DNA of 64,000 nt from Halovivax limisalsi (lineage in GTDB: Archaea > Halobacteriota > Halobacteria > Halobacteriales > Natrialbaceae). This document shows positions 44,852 through 54,956 of the stretch, one piece after another (position 1 is the stretch's first letter; each line of letters starts with the position of its first letter). Below the pieces are notes generated by a model. The model saw only the letters and a list, made by a program, of their open reading frames with translations, did no database searches and was not told the DNA's origin. The stretch lies in contig NZ_CP095757.1 in assembly GCF_023093535.1 (NCBI RefSeq), positions 1,860,001-1,924,000 of the forward strand, in the 5' to 3' direction. Made by a program: the position numbers and the translations under genes.

Positions 44852-46324
44852 ATGTCGTCACTGCCGATCGAACCCGAATCCGGCTGGAACGTGTTGTTTC
44901 TCGACGGCGAGTGGACGAGCCCCGACGACCGAGACGCGATCGAGGTCGAGAATCCTTTTACTCGCGAACCGATCGCCACCGTCCCGGCCGCGACGACCGA
45001 CGACGTCGACGCGGCCTACCGTGCGGCCGAGGCGGCACAGTCGTCCTGGGCGAACCAGCCCCCGCAACGGCGAGCGGGAATCGTCAATCGTGTCCTTCGG
45101 ACGGTGGGGAAGCGCTGGGACGACGTGATCGAACTGCTCGCAATCGAGTCGGGGAGCGCGTCGGTTAAGGCCGTCGCGGAGTTGCAGACGGCCAAGGGAA
45201 TGCTCCAGCAGGCCGCGAGCTACCCGTACCGGATGGGCGGCGAGCACCACGATTCGATCGTCCCCGGGAAGGAGAACCTGGTCGAACGGGTCCCGGTCGG
45301 CGTCGTGGGCGTCATCTCGCCCTGGAACTTCCCGTTTCACCTCTCGATGCGCGCGGTGGGCCCGGCGATCGCGGCCGGCAACGCGGTCGTGCTGAAGCCC
45401 GCCTCGAACACGCCGATCACGGGCGGCCTCCTGCTCGCACACCTGTTCGAGGAGGCGGGGTTGCCCGAGGGCGTGTTGAACGTGGTTCCCGGTCGCGGCT
45501 CGGAGATCGGCGACGCGGTGGCCGGCCACGAGACGCCGCGGGTGCTGGCATTCACGGGCTCGACCGAGGTGGGCAAACAGGTCGCGGAACAGGCGGCCGC
45601 CAACCTGGCGCTGCCGGCGCTCGAACTCGGCGGCAACAATGTCCACGTCGTCACCGACTCGGCCGACCTCGAGCGGGCGATCGACGGCGCCGTCTTCGGC
45701 TCCTTCCTCCACCAGGGCCAGGCCTGCATCGCGATCAATCGCCACCTCGTCCACGAGGACCACTACGACGAGTACGTGGAAGCGCTGGCCGATCGGGCCG
45801 AATCGCTCCCGACGGGCGACCCGCTCGACGACGACACCGTCATCGGTCCCGTCATCGACGAATCCCAGCGCGATTCGATGCTCGACCACGTCGCCGACAG
45901 CGTCGACGACGGGGCCCGAGTCGTGACCGGCGGCGGACACGACGGCCTCGTCGTCGAACCGACGGTGTTGGCCGACGTGACCAACGACATGCCCGCCGCG
46001 TGCAACGAACACTTCGGTCCGATCGCGCCGGTGATCCCTTACGGCGACGACGCGGAGGCGATCGAACTCGCAAACGACACCGACCACGGCCTCTCCGGGT
46101 CGGTCCACGCGACGGACCTCTCGCAGGCCCGCCGGATCGCCGACGGCATCGAGACAGGGATGGTCCACATCAACGACCAGCCGATCAACGACGAGCCCCA
46201 CGTCCCCTTCGGCGGGATGAAAGAGTCCGGACTGGGCCGGTACAACGCCCACGCGATCCTCGACGAACTGACCACGACGAAGTGGATCTCCATCCAGCGC
46301 GAACCGCGGGAGTACCAGTTCTAA
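44852..46324 (+). CDS. Aldehyde dehydrogenase
   Basis: NAD(P)-dependent oxidation of an aldehyde to an acid. The 490-residue product has the full active site: Asn159 in SPWNFP, Glu258 in LELGGNN and the nucleophile Cys292 in QGQACIA, plus the cofactor turn FTGSTEVGK. Overall it resembles benzaldehyde or vanillin-type dehydrogenases, but substrate cannot be settled. It precedes a D-2-hydroxyacid dehydrogenase gene by about 105 bp on the same strand. Confidence 0.92.
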   Translation: MSSLPIEPESGWNVLFLDGEWTSPDDRDAIEVENPFTREPIATVPAATTDDVDAAYRAAEAAQSSWANQPPQRRAGIVNRVLRTVGKRWDDVIELLAIESGSASVKAVAELQTAKGMLQQAASYPYRMGGEHHDSIVPGKENLVERVPVGVVGVISPWNFPFHLSMRAVGPAIAAGNAVVLKPASNTPITGGLLLAHLFEEAGLPEGVLNVVPGRGSEIGDAVAGHETPRVLAFTGSTEVGKQVAEQAAANLALPALELGGNNVHVVTDSADLERAIDGAVFGSFLHQGQACIAINRHLVHEDHYDEYVEALADRAESLPTGDPLDDDTVIGPVIDESQRDSMLDHVADSVDDGARVVTGGGHDGLVVEPTVLADVTNDMPAACNEHFGPIAPVIPYGDDAEAIELANDTDHGLSGSVHATDLSQARRIADGIETGMVHINDQPINDEPHVPFGGMKESGLGRYNAHAILDELTTTKWISIQREPREYQF

Positions 46325-46429
46325 CGGGCCCGCAGGAGGTGATCGGTACGGCGTCGGCGGGGCGAGCCGGCCGTTCCACGGCGCTCCGAACCGAAAGAAC
46401 CGACTGGTCGCGCTCACTCCGTCGAACCG

Positions 46430-47377
46430 ATGACCGACCACGAGATTCTGGTTCCGCATCGGTTCTCGCGGGACGCGCGCGAAACGCTGGCCGTCCGACT
46501 CGACGCACTCGAGGCGTCCGTGACGGTCACCGAGACCAGGGCGGAGTCGCTCTCGGCGATCGAGACCGCGACGATTCTCGTCGGGACCAGCCTGCCCGAC
46601 GAGTGGCTCGACCGGGCGGATCGGCTCGAGTGGGTGCAGGCCTACACCGCCGGCTATGATCACTACGACCTCGACGCGCTCGAGGACGCGGGGATCGTCC
46701 TGACGAACGCGACTGGCGTCCACGGCCAGCCGATGGCCGAGTGGGCCCTCGGCGCGATGCTCGGCTTCGAACGCAACCTCTTCGACGCGCGCGAGCGTCA
46801 GCGCGACGGCGTCTGGCTCCGCGAGGGCGGCGGCGAACTCGCCGGTAAGACGGTCGGCATCGTCGGCCTCGGGGCGATCGGCGGGCGAACCGCCGAACTC
46901 GCCTCGGCGCTTGGCTGTCGGGTAATCGGCACCAAGCGGGATCCGTCGACCGCACCGGACGCCGTCGACGAGGTCTATCCGGCGGACGAGCTCGGAGCGG
47001 TCCTCGCCCGGGCGGAGTACCTCGTCCTCGCCTGCCCGTTGACCGAAGAGACGCGCGGCCTGATCGATCGAGACGCGCTCCGAACGATGCGGAGCGACGC
47101 GATCCTGCTGAACATGGCCCGCGGCGAGGTCGTGGACGAGGACGCTCTCGTCGATTCCCTCCAGCAGGGCCGCGTCGACGGCGCCGCGCTCGACGTGTTC
47201 GCGACGGAGCCCCTGCCCGCCGACTCGCCGCTGTGGGACCTGCCGAACGTGCTCGTGACCCCGCACGTGGCCGGTTCGACGCCCCACTACTACGACCGGA
47301 TCGCGGAGATCGTCGTCGAGAACTTCGCCGCGTTCGCGAGCGGGAATCGCGACGAGATGATCAATCGCATCGTCTGA
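46430..47377 (+). CDS. D-2-hydroxyacid dehydrogenase
   Basis: NAD(P)-dependent enzyme interconverting 2-oxoacids and D-2-hydroxyacids. The 315-residue product has the Rossmann motif VGIVGLGAIGGR (near residue 142), the catalytic Arg in NMARGEVVDE, and the catalytic His in VTPHVAGSTP. Phosphoglycerate, glyoxylate or other 2-oxoacids are all possible substrates. It lacks an ACT domain, which argues against being the main serine-pathway SerA. Confidence 0.92.
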   Translation: MTDHEILVPHRFSRDARETLAVRLDALEASVTVTETRAESLSAIETATILVGTSLPDEWLDRADRLEWVQAYTAGYDHYDLDALEDAGIVLTNATGVHGQPMAEWALGAMLGFERNLFDARERQRDGVWLREGGGELAGKTVGIVGLGAIGGRTAELASALGCRVIGTKRDPSTAPDAVDEVYPADELGAVLARAEYLVLACPLTEETRGLIDRDALRTMRSDAILLNMARGEVVDEDALVDSLQQGRVDGAALDVFATEPLPADSPLWDLPNVLVTPHVAGSTPHYYDRIAEIVVENFAAFASGNRDEMINRIV

Positions 47378-47421
47378 GAGGCGGGCAAACCACTACCGCC
47401 GCTCGCTTCGTCGGTGACTGT

Positions 47422-47865
47422 ATGCTCGACGGAACCAGTTGCGATTCCGCCGCCCGGCCTCCGCAACTCGCGCAGGCGCGCGCCGGGCTCGTGGTCACGG
47501 CCTGCACCGGCGCACTCGCCGCGATTATCCGGGTCGGCCCCGCGCTCGAAACGCTGGTGTTCGGTGCGCTTGTGACTGCGTCGCTCACCGCACTGTTCGT
47601 CGCAGTCGCCGCCAGGATCGGTCCCTGTTACTCGCCGACCCCCGTTTGCCGCACGCGCTCGCTCTTCGGTCGCGTTTCGACCGGCGACACGCCACTGCAC
47701 TCGTCCGGTCACGTGCTGGCGGCGAGCCTTTCGCTTGCCGTTGCCGCCGCCGTTCTCTTCGCCTGGAGCACCGGACTCGACGCACCCCGATCGGGACTCG
47801 CCGCCGCGACCCTCGCTGGCGGTCTGTCCCACGCCGTCCTCGGCTCGCAGCTCCCGCGGTCTTGA
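47422..47865 (+). CDS. Membrane protein, four spans
   Basis: A 147-residue protein with four hydrophobic stretches (about residues 22-40, 45-63, 96-114 and 120-138) and a Cys/Pro/Arg-rich loop between the second and third (CYSPTPVCRTR). Function is unknown. It starts 44 bp after the hydroxyacid dehydrogenase gene and could share its transcript. Confidence 0.65.
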   Translation: MLDGTSCDSAARPPQLAQARAGLVVTACTGALAAIIRVGPALETLVFGALVTASLTALFVAVAARIGPCYSPTPVCRTRSLFGRVSTGDTPLHSSGHVLAASLSLAVAAAVLFAWSTGLDAPRSGLAAATLAGGLSHAVLGSQLPRS

Positions 47866-48242
47866 GTCGGCGAGAAGCCGGTCGACGGGCCGGGCTCGAA
47901 TGCGATCAGTCGTGGGGATGGCAGTTTCGGAGGCGCTATTCCGACGTGACGCCCTCACACGACAATCCGGTGGTTCGCGAGCCTCGACCGGATTGTCCCT
48001 GCGATCGAGACCGAGGGACGGGTCGTCGCCTTCTTCGAGTAACCGACCGGTATCGACGGTGGCGGTAGCGGACAGGGCTGAGAGCGGTTGGGTCACGAAC
48101 CCTCACGGGCGACGACGAACTGGTTGGCGATCGTCCCGAGCCGCGTCGATCCAGGAACACTCGCTTCGAGCACGATCGCTCAGCGGCCGTTTCGGCGAAT
48201 TGGGTGGTATGCCCGGGTAATCTGGAATCATACCGACGGGAG
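47866..48242. other. Empty convergent spacer
   Basis: 377 bp between two convergent genes. No coding frame with haloarchaeal composition, promoter, repeat or RNA is recognised. It presumably holds the transcription ends of both genes. Confidence 0.4.
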
Positions 48243-49502
48243 TCAGCGTCGAACGAGACCCACCGTCGCGACGGTGAGCGCGAACAGCACCAGCACCGCG
48301 CCGAATCCCGGCATACCGTCGCCTTCGTTTCGACCGTCACCGGGGTCACTCGAATCGTCGCCATCGTCGCTCTCTCCGGATTCACCCGAATCATCACCGT
48401 GTTCGCCGTCGGCGGAGTCGCTCGAACCGGCGCCGTCGTCGGATTCGCCGGGATCCGTCACCGCCACGGTACCGACGGTCTCACCGTCGACCGTCAGCTC
48501 GACCTTGCCCGCCGCGTCGAGCGTCGTCGACAGCGACACCGTCTTCGACTCCCCGCCATCGAGCGTAACCGACGCCTCCTCGACGACCGTGCCGTCGACG
48601 CCCAACACGAGGTTGTGGGATCCGGGTTCGTCGCCGACGTTCGTCACCGTGGCCGTGACCGTCACCGTCTCTCCGACTTCGACCCTCTCGTCGTCGAGTG
48701 CGAGGTCCGACACCTCGAACGATGCGGGCTCCCCGTCGTCCGGCGGTGGCGGCGGGAGACCGCCGCCCCCGTCGCCCGAGTCCGGCGTCGTCAGCGTCAG
48801 TTCGTGCTCTCCCGTGGGGAGTTCGATGGACAGATTCCCCGCCCCGTCGGCGGTGACTTCGACGTCGACCGCGTCCGAGTGCAGGCTCTCGATCGCGACC
48901 GTTTCGCCCCGGCTCAACCCGGTGTCGTGGACGATCACCGAGACGGACTCGTTCGCTTCCGAGGCTAGATCCGCCTCGTCGGCCGCGTCGAAGTCGACGT
49001 CTGCGAACGCGAACCCCTCGAACGACCCGGTTAGCGTCACGTTCGGTGCGCCGCGGGGGGCGATCGTCACGTCGTGTTCGGTCGCGTTGACCGACGCCAG
49101 GCAGGTCAGACTCTCGTTTCGCTCCTCCAGCCGGAGCGTGGACTGGCCGGCCGCGCTGACGGAGACGGCGTCGTACCCCTCGCTGTCGAGGACGACTGTT
49201 TCCGCGTCCGGGAACGCCGGGTACGCCCGGTCCGCGGCGGAATCGTTGTCCGCGACCCGGAGGCCGCTATCCGTGACGTACACCGGGCCGCCGCCCGCGC
49301 CGTCGGCGCACTGGACCGTCGGCCCCGCGCTTTGGGCGACGGCCGACGACGATCCGGCGCCCACGGCGAGCGTTCCGAGGACGAACGCGATCGCCACGAT
49401 GACGGTCCCGATCGATCGGATGCGGGTCGCCTCGCCCTGGATGCCTCTCGCTCCCATCCACTCGTCGTCTCCGCTTGCCGTCACCGCGGTGGCTGACACC
49501 AT
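48243..49502 (-). CDS. PGF-CTERM surface protein with CARDB-like domain
   Basis: A 419-residue exported protein. A signal helix lies at about residues 30-53 (VIVAIAFVLGTLAVGAG). A first beta-rich region contains several N-glycosylation sequons (NES, NAT, NVT, NLS), and a proline-rich hinge (LPPPPPDD) leads to a CARDB-like adhesion domain (EVGETVTVTATVTNVGDEPG). An acidic Ser/Gly/Asp linker then precedes the C-terminal MPGFGAVLVLF helix and a final Arg-Arg, the PGF-CTERM signal used by archaeosortase ArtA for lipid anchoring. It is probably glycosylated and displayed on the surface. ATG 49457 is a possible later start. Confidence 0.82.
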   Translation of the reverse strand: MVSATAVTASGDDEWMGARGIQGEATRIRSIGTVIVAIAFVLGTLAVGAGSSSAVAQSAGPTVQCADGAGGGPVYVTDSGLRVADNDSAADRAYPAFPDAETVVLDSEGYDAVSVSAAGQSTLRLEERNESLTCLASVNATEHDVTIAPRGAPNVTLTGSFEGFAFADVDFDAADEADLASEANESVSVIVHDTGLSRGETVAIESLHSDAVDVEVTADGAGNLSIELPTGEHELTLTTPDSGDGGGGLPPPPPDDGEPASFEVSDLALDDERVEVGETVTVTATVTNVGDEPGSHNLVLGVDGTVVEEASVTLDGGESKTVSLSTTLDAAGKVELTVDGETVGTVAVTDPGESDDGAGSSDSADGEHGDDSGESGESDDGDDSSDPGDGRNEGDGMPGFGAVLVLFALTVATVGLVRR

Positions 49503-49768
49503 CTCGCTGTGAACCGTTCTTCAGCCCGGGCCGTTCGATCGGTATGCGCGTCCGACCGAGGTGCTCCCGTAACTTTCGGCGTTTCTCCGTTGTAGCCCAA
49601 TAACTGTACTGGCCACGGACGGTCGACGGGCCCTGACGGGTACGGTGGCGGACACTGATCCGATGGCAGGGTACTCGAAGCGGACGGACACGATCCGGCG
49701 AGCGCCGGAACCGATCGCGCTCGGCAACGCGGCGTCGCATCGGGCATCGGACCTGCGGTGGCGCGAGT

Positions 49769-51055
49769 TCAGTCGGCCGCCTCGATCGCCCGGTCGAGAT
49801 CGGCGACGATATCCTCGACGTCCTCGATCCCGACGGAGAGGCGAATCAGGTCGGAACTGACGCCGCTTGCGAGTCGCTCTTCTTCGGTGAGTTGCTGGTG
49901 GGTCGTGCTCCCCGGGTGGATGATGAGCGTCTTCGCGTCGCCGACGTTCGCGAGCAGGCTCGTCAGCTCGACCTCGTTACAGACCGTCTCGGCGGCCTCG
50001 TAGCCGCCCTCGAGCCCGAAGGTGAGCATGCCGCCGTAGCCGCCGTCGAGGTACTGGGTCGCGTTGGCGTGCGTCTCGTGGGAGTCGAGGCCGGGGTAGG
50101 TGACCCAGCCGACGTCGGGATGGTCTTCGAGGTACTCGGCGACCGCCAGCGCGTTCTCGCAGTGGCGATCCATCCGCAGGGAGAGCGATTCGAGCTTCTG
50201 GAGGGTGTTCCAGGCGTCGAAGGGCGACTGCTGGTTGCCGAGATCGCGCAGGCCCCGCGTCCGGGCGGCGATCGCGAACGCCTGCTCCCCGAAGGTATCG
50301 TAGAAGTTGACGCCGTGGTAGGCTGGGTTGTCCTCGGCGATCTCGGGGTAGTCGCCCTCGTCCCAGGGGAACGTGCCGCCGTCGACGAGAATCCCGCCGA
50401 CGGTGGTGCCGGCGCCGGTGAGCCACTTCGTCGTCGAGTGCCAGACGAGGTCGGCGCCGTGCTCGATCGGGTTGGCGAGGTACGGCGTCGCGAACGTGTT
50501 GTCGACGAACAGCGGGACGTCGTGCTCGTGGGCGATGTCGGCGATCCGCTCGATATCCGGCGTGACCAGCGCCGGGTTGCCGATCGTCTCGAGGTGGACG
50601 AACGCCGTGTCGTCGTCGATCGCCGCCGCGTAGGCCCCGTAGTCCAGCGTGTCGACGAACTTCGTCTCGATCCCGCGGCGGGTGACGCTGTGGCTGAGGT
50701 ACGTGTAGGTCCCGCCGTAGAGCGACGACGCCGAGACGATGTTGTCGCCCGCCTCCGCCAGCATGAACGTCGCGAGGTCGAACGCCGCCATTCCGGACGA
50801 CGTCGCGAGTGCGCCGACGCCGCCTTCGAGGCTGGCGACGCGCTCCTCGAGCATCGCGTTCGTCGGGTTCATGATCCGCGAGTAGATGTTACCGAACTCC
50901 TCGAGGCCGAAGAGCGCGGCCGCGTGGTCGGTGTCGTCGAACTCGTAGGACGTCGTCTGGTAGATCGGCGGGGCGCGGGCGCCGGTCGCGGGGTCAGCAT
51001 CTTGGCCCGCGTGGACGGTTCGCGTGTCGAATCGACGTGGAGTCTCGTCCGTCAT
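49769..51055 (-). CDS. metY: O-acetylhomoserine sulfhydrylase / cystathionine-type PLP enzyme
   Basis: PLP-dependent Cys/Met metabolism enzyme that makes homocysteine from O-acetylhomoserine and sulfide. The product has 428 residues. The PLP Lys is Lys210 in HSTTKWLTG, and YSRIMNPT, SSGMAAF and FVDNTFATP are family blocks. The long form with an insert after the PLP Lys (GTFPWDEGDYPEI) is characteristic of O-acetylhomoserine aminocarboxypropyltransferases rather than cystathionine gamma-synthases. Confidence 0.9.
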   Translation of the reverse strand: MTDETPRRFDTRTVHAGQDADPATGARAPPIYQTTSYEFDDTDHAAALFGLEEFGNIYSRIMNPTNAMLEERVASLEGGVGALATSSGMAAFDLATFMLAEAGDNIVSASSLYGGTYTYLSHSVTRRGIETKFVDTLDYGAYAAAIDDDTAFVHLETIGNPALVTPDIERIADIAHEHDVPLFVDNTFATPYLANPIEHGADLVWHSTTKWLTGAGTTVGGILVDGGTFPWDEGDYPEIAEDNPAYHGVNFYDTFGEQAFAIAARTRGLRDLGNQQSPFDAWNTLQKLESLSLRMDRHCENALAVAEYLEDHPDVGWVTYPGLDSHETHANATQYLDGGYGGMLTFGLEGGYEAAETVCNEVELTSLLANVGDAKTLIIHPGSTTHQQLTEEERLASGVSSDLIRLSVGIEDVEDIVADLDRAIEAAD

Positions 51056-51184
51056 GGCTCCGTCTCGGGCCCCCAGTCGTAGTAAACCGACTGTCGCGTC
51101 GGATACTGCCGCTACCAGTGACGCCGGGTCCAGCCGGATGTGGCGCGCTTCGATTCGGTACCCCTCGGGTGGATGCCAGGATCG

Positions 51185-52945
51185 TCAGGGGGTGTCGGCC
51201 TGCTCCGTGCGTTCGTCGACCGTTTCGTCCGGCGTCGACGCCGGTTCGTTGGACCCGTCCTGTGGCAGCGACACGGTCACGGTGGTTCCCTCCGTCCCGG
51301 TCTCGAACGAGAGGTCGCCACCCAGCGCCGTGGTACACCACTGGACGATCCAGAGCCCGAGGCCGCTCGCGTGGGTGAGCGGCGTTTCGTCTCCGTCCTC
51401 GATCGCGGCCAGCTCGGCCGCAGGAATGCCAGATCCGTTGTCCTGAACGGCGATGGAGACGCGGGACGCATCCGTCCCTTTACACTCGATACGCACGCGA
51501 GGAACGCGCTCTCGTGAGTGTTCGAAGCCGTTTTCGAGCAACGTGACGAACAGCAACGTGAACACCGGCTCGACCGTGGTCAGTTCGAGGTCGGCCGGAA
51601 TCGATAGTTCGAGTTCGCTGGGTTCGCCTCGGGCCGCCACGACTCGCTCGTGCGTGGCGATCGATTCGAACTGGGTGGCGACGTCGATGCGAGTCGTCGG
51701 GCCGTCGAGAGCGTCGACAACGCGTTCGAAGTCTCGCGCTTTCTCACCGATGTCGAGTAGCGACTGGACGTCAGTCTGGGCCCGCTGCAGGTGGTCGATG
51801 GCGTCCTCGTCGTCGATCCCGTCGATCGCGAGGTCGATGTAGCCCGTGACGACGTTGAGGTCGTTTCGAAGGTTGTGACGCAACACGCGGTTCATCACCG
51901 TCAGGCGCTGCTTGCGTCGGCGCCGCTCGGTGACGTCTCGGAAGACGAGCACGTACCCGACGCGTGCGTTCCCCGGACCCGCCAGGTCGGAACTCGAGAC
52001 GGCGTACTCGACGTATTCGCCTCCGGGTCGACACGCGATTTCTTGCTCGGATCGGCGCGGGTCGATCGTCGTCTCGGCGGGGAGTCGTCGGTCGATGGTG
52101 GAGCCGAGCGTGGTGTCGTCGTCGAGATCGAACGCCGCGGCCGCGGCCGGATTGAACTCGACGATCCGCTCGTCTCGATTGGTGACCACGACGGGATCGT
52201 CGAGATCCTGGATGGCTCGTCGCTGGGCCAGGCGTCGGGTCGCAGGACTGAACTCGAACATATCCCCGCCGATGAACGCGTACGCGTCCAGCGCGACGTG
52301 GGGCAGGAACATGAGCGGCGTGAGATTCAGTTGCGGGTAGGGACCGATTTCGGTGATCCACGCGAGCAGCGCGATCCCGGGGGCGACCGCACTGAGTGCG
52401 ACCGCGAGCGCTTCTCTCCGGAACAGCGGGCCGTAACTGATCACGGCTTCGAAGAGGACGAGCATTCCCGCGGTGACGAACGCGGTCCCGATGAGGACGG
52501 CGAGGTACGCCGCGGCACCGAACTCGTAGGAAACGGTCGCGACGCCGAAGACGGGGTCGAGCCGAAAGTCGCTCCAGACGTACTGGTGGGCCGGGTTCGT
52601 CCAGATCAGCCCGATCGCCGCGAGTGGGATCGAGACCAGTAGGGCGAACCACGAACTCCTGACCATGGCGCCGCGTCCGGTGTAATCGAGCCCGAACGCC
52701 AGAAAGGAGATACCGCTTCCCATCGTCGCGCTCCAGGTGAGCATCTCGAGCCGGAGGCGCCAGAGCGGATCGAAGACCAGCAGCGAGACGGCGTAGCCGA
52801 GACACCAGACGACGACCGTCACCAGCGTTACGATGAACCAGTCGACGCCTGGTTTCCCCCGATGCCGACGGAGCGCGTAGAGGACGTAGAGTGCGCCGGG
52901 AACGGGAAGTACCGACCCGATCACCGGCCAGGGCGCCTCGATCAC
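51185..52945 (-). CDS. Sensor histidine kinase with 7TM and PAS domains
   Basis: A 586-residue membrane sensor. The first 230 residues hold seven membrane segments of the histidine-kinase 7TM type, often a small-molecule or light/lipid sensor. A PAS domain (about residues 240-335, DDPVVVTNRDERIVEFN) follows. The phosphoacceptor is His357 in RVLRHNLRNDLN. The ATPase domain has the N box LENGFEHS and the G boxes DNGSGIP and ASGLGLWIV. No response regulator gene is adjacent, as is common for haloarchaeal kinases, and the signal is unknown. Confidence 0.9.
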   Translation of the reverse strand: MIEAPWPVIGSVLPVPGALYVLYALRRHRGKPGVDWFIVTLVTVVVWCLGYAVSLLVFDPLWRLRLEMLTWSATMGSGISFLAFGLDYTGRGAMVRSSWFALLVSIPLAAIGLIWTNPAHQYVWSDFRLDPVFGVATVSYEFGAAAYLAVLIGTAFVTAGMLVLFEAVISYGPLFRREALAVALSAVAPGIALLAWITEIGPYPQLNLTPLMFLPHVALDAYAFIGGDMFEFSPATRRLAQRRAIQDLDDPVVVTNRDERIVEFNPAAAAAFDLDDDTTLGSTIDRRLPAETTIDPRRSEQEIACRPGGEYVEYAVSSSDLAGPGNARVGYVLVFRDVTERRRRKQRLTVMNRVLRHNLRNDLNVVTGYIDLAIDGIDDEDAIDHLQRAQTDVQSLLDIGEKARDFERVVDALDGPTTRIDVATQFESIATHERVVAARGEPSELELSIPADLELTTVEPVFTLLFVTLLENGFEHSRERVPRVRIECKGTDASRVSIAVQDNGSGIPAAELAAIEDGDETPLTHASGLGLWIVQWCTTALGGDLSFETGTEGTTVTVSLPQDGSNEPASTPDETVDERTEQADTP

Positions 52946-53027
52946 GACCGAGTCGTGGCGACTCTCCTACGTACGCGTTGTGGCCGACAGCGCGGTACGC
53001 GGGGTTCGGCTGACCCGGGCGGGGGAC

Positions 53028-54044
53028 TCACGTCGCGGCCGGCAAGAGCCGCGTGAGACCCACGCTTTCGAGGACGAGCCAGGAGACGAACCCGCCGTAG
53101 AGCACGAGCAGCAACCACCCCTCAGCGTGAGAGAGGAACATCTCCGTCCGCGAAATCGTGAAGAAGACGATCGTCGCGACGACGAGGAAGGCCATCATCG
53201 GCACGACGTGGGCGAACGTGATGGCGAGCGAACCGGCGACGAGCACGCCGGCCGGGATCGCGACCAGCAGATCGAACGTGTTCGAGCCCAGCACGTTCGC
53301 GATCGAAACGGTCGGCCGACCCGACTGGGAGGCGGCGATGCTGACGAACGCGTCCGGGAGGCTCGACCCCGCGGCGACGATCGTCATCCCCCAGAGGAAT
53401 GCGGGCGTCCCGAAGGCCCTGCCGAGCCCGATCGCCGACCGGACCAGCCCCTCGACGCCGATCACGATCAGGACCAGTCCGGCGAGGAAGACCCCCCAGC
53501 TTCGAGCGAGGTGGACGTTCGCATCGGGCAGTCCCTCGGATTCGCGCGCGTCGAGGTACTGCGTGAAGAGGTACAGCGCGTAGAGGACGAGCGGGATCAA
53601 CGCCAGTCCGCGCGTGACGTCGCCCGTGATGAGGTCGCCTCCGGCCTCGCCCGGGTAGTAGATCACCGACAGCGAGAACGTGAGCAACAGCGTCGCGACG
53701 GCGAGCATGTAGAAGAGCGACTCCTTGTAGACCAAATCGCGGTTCGTCTCGATCCCGCGGCCGATGACGACGGCGACGCCCGGAATGACGAGGAGGTTGA
53801 ACACCGCCGACCCCACGATGGCGCCGACGCCGAGTTCGAACTCACCCCGCACGGCCGCGAGGAGCACGCTCACCAGTTCCGGCGTGCTCGACCCGACCGC
53901 GGCGATGACGGCGCCGTGAACGACGGCTGGCACGCCGTACGCGGCGGCGAGGTCGGCCGCCGCGCGTTCGAGCCAGGTACTCCCGACCCAGACGACGGCC
54001 GTTCCCACGACGGCGATCGAGAGCAGCGTGAGGACCTCGAGCAT
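53028..54044 (-). CDS. Na+/Ca2+ exchanger family (CaCA) membrane protein
   Basis: A 338-residue antiporter with about ten membrane segments. Both CaCA alpha-repeats are clear: GSSTPELVSV with GSAVFNLLVIPG, and GSSLPDAFVSI with GSNTFDLLVAIP. Members export calcium in exchange for sodium or potassium; haloarchaea also use them for ion balance. The start at ATG 54044 gives a hydrophobic first helix. It lies 129 bp downstream of the cohesin gene on the same strand; dockerin-cohesin binding needs calcium, so the neighbourhood is suggestive, though this is only inference. Confidence 0.88.
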   Translation of the reverse strand: MLEVLTLLSIAVVGTAVVWVGSTWLERAAADLAAAYGVPAVVHGAVIAAVGSSTPELVSVLLAAVRGEFELGVGAIVGSAVFNLLVIPGVAVVIGRGIETNRDLVYKESLFYMLAVATLLLTFSLSVIYYPGEAGGDLITGDVTRGLALIPLVLYALYLFTQYLDARESEGLPDANVHLARSWGVFLAGLVLIVIGVEGLVRSAIGLGRAFGTPAFLWGMTIVAAGSSLPDAFVSIAASQSGRPTVSIANVLGSNTFDLLVAIPAGVLVAGSLAITFAHVVPMMAFLVVATIVFFTISRTEMFLSHAEGWLLLVLYGGFVSWLVLESVGLTRLLPAAT

Positions 54045-54173
54045 GCTGGCGGTCGTTTGGGACGACCTCAAATAAAAACAGTCGATGTGGTGCGCACCCC
54101 GATCGCTCGTTCCGGTCGGCAATCGGGCGTCGTTCGAGTCAGTCAGGGGGTGTGAGTGGCCGTCTCCGGCGCG

Positions 54174-54956
54174 TCAGGATCCGCGCCGGGAGCGGCCCGC
54201 GGCGACGGCACAGAGGGCGAGGACGGCAGCAAGGGGGCCGAACCCGGGAACTTCGTCAGCGAGGACCGACTCGTCATCGCCGGACCCGGTATCATCGGGC
54301 CTGCTATTGGCGGACCCGCTATCGTCTTGGTCCGTGGGTCCCCCGCTACTCCCGGGCGAGCGACCGTCGCCCGCCCTTTCGACGGAGACCGTACCGGTAT
54401 CGGGACGCACGTCGATCGCACTGCCGTCGTCCGCGTCGACTTTCGCGTCGGTTACCTGGATCGCGATGTCGCCCGATTTGGGCGGCGAGACCTCGATCGT
54501 GGCGAGCGCGACGTCCTCGGCGCCGGCGGCGATCTCGTCGTCGAGGTCGGCGGCTTCGACGGTGACCGATTGGCCGTCGGCGTCGAGGACGGGGTCCGTG
54601 GTAAGGCCGAACGCGTCCGGATAGGTGGCGTCCTCGAACGAGGCACCGGACTCGCCGTCGATGGTGAGCGTCAGGTCGTACCCGGCCAGGCCGTCGGGGG
54701 CCTGTGTTAGCACGACCGGGACCGATGCCTCCTGGCCGGGGGCGACGGTGGCATCCTCGACGACGAGCGCCGGCTCTGCCTGCTCTGCTGGGAGGGCCGT
54801 TCCGTCAGGTGTACCCCCGACGACGCTTCCGGCGAGCAGGATGACGAGGGCCGCCAGGACCCCAGTCGCGATCGCCGTTTTCCAGCCGGGAGACCTATCG
54901 GGTGACCGCTGGTGCCCGTGGCGAGCGGGATCCGCGGCGCGGCTGAGCGGGCTCAC
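54174..54956 (-). CDS. Cohesin-domain protein with PGF-CTERM anchor
   Basis: A 260-residue surface protein. A membrane/signal helix is at residues 28-47, a cohesin-like beta-sandwich at about 62-192 (VEDATVAPGQEASVPVVL, LAGYDLTLTID, ALATIEVSPP), a Ser/Asp/Gly linker at 195-232, and a C-terminal VPGFGPLAAVLAL helix ending in Arg-Ser-Arg-Arg (residues 236-258). The last resembles the PGF-CTERM archaeosortase signal. The GTG start overlaps the stop of the upstream dockerin-bearing gene (GTGA), so the two are co-translated. The simplest reading is a one-cohesin anchor that holds the dockerin protein on the cell surface. Confidence 0.8.
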   Translation of the reverse strand: MSPLSRAADPARHGHQRSPDRSPGWKTAIATGVLAALVILLAGSVVGGTPDGTALPAEQAEPALVVEDATVAPGQEASVPVVLTQAPDGLAGYDLTLTIDGESGASFEDATYPDAFGLTTDPVLDADGQSVTVEAADLDDEIAAGAEDVALATIEVSPPKSGDIAIQVTDAKVDADDGSAIDVRPDTGTVSVERAGDGRSPGSSGGPTDQDDSGSANSRPDDTGSGDDESVLADEVPGFGPLAAVLALCAVAAGRSRRGS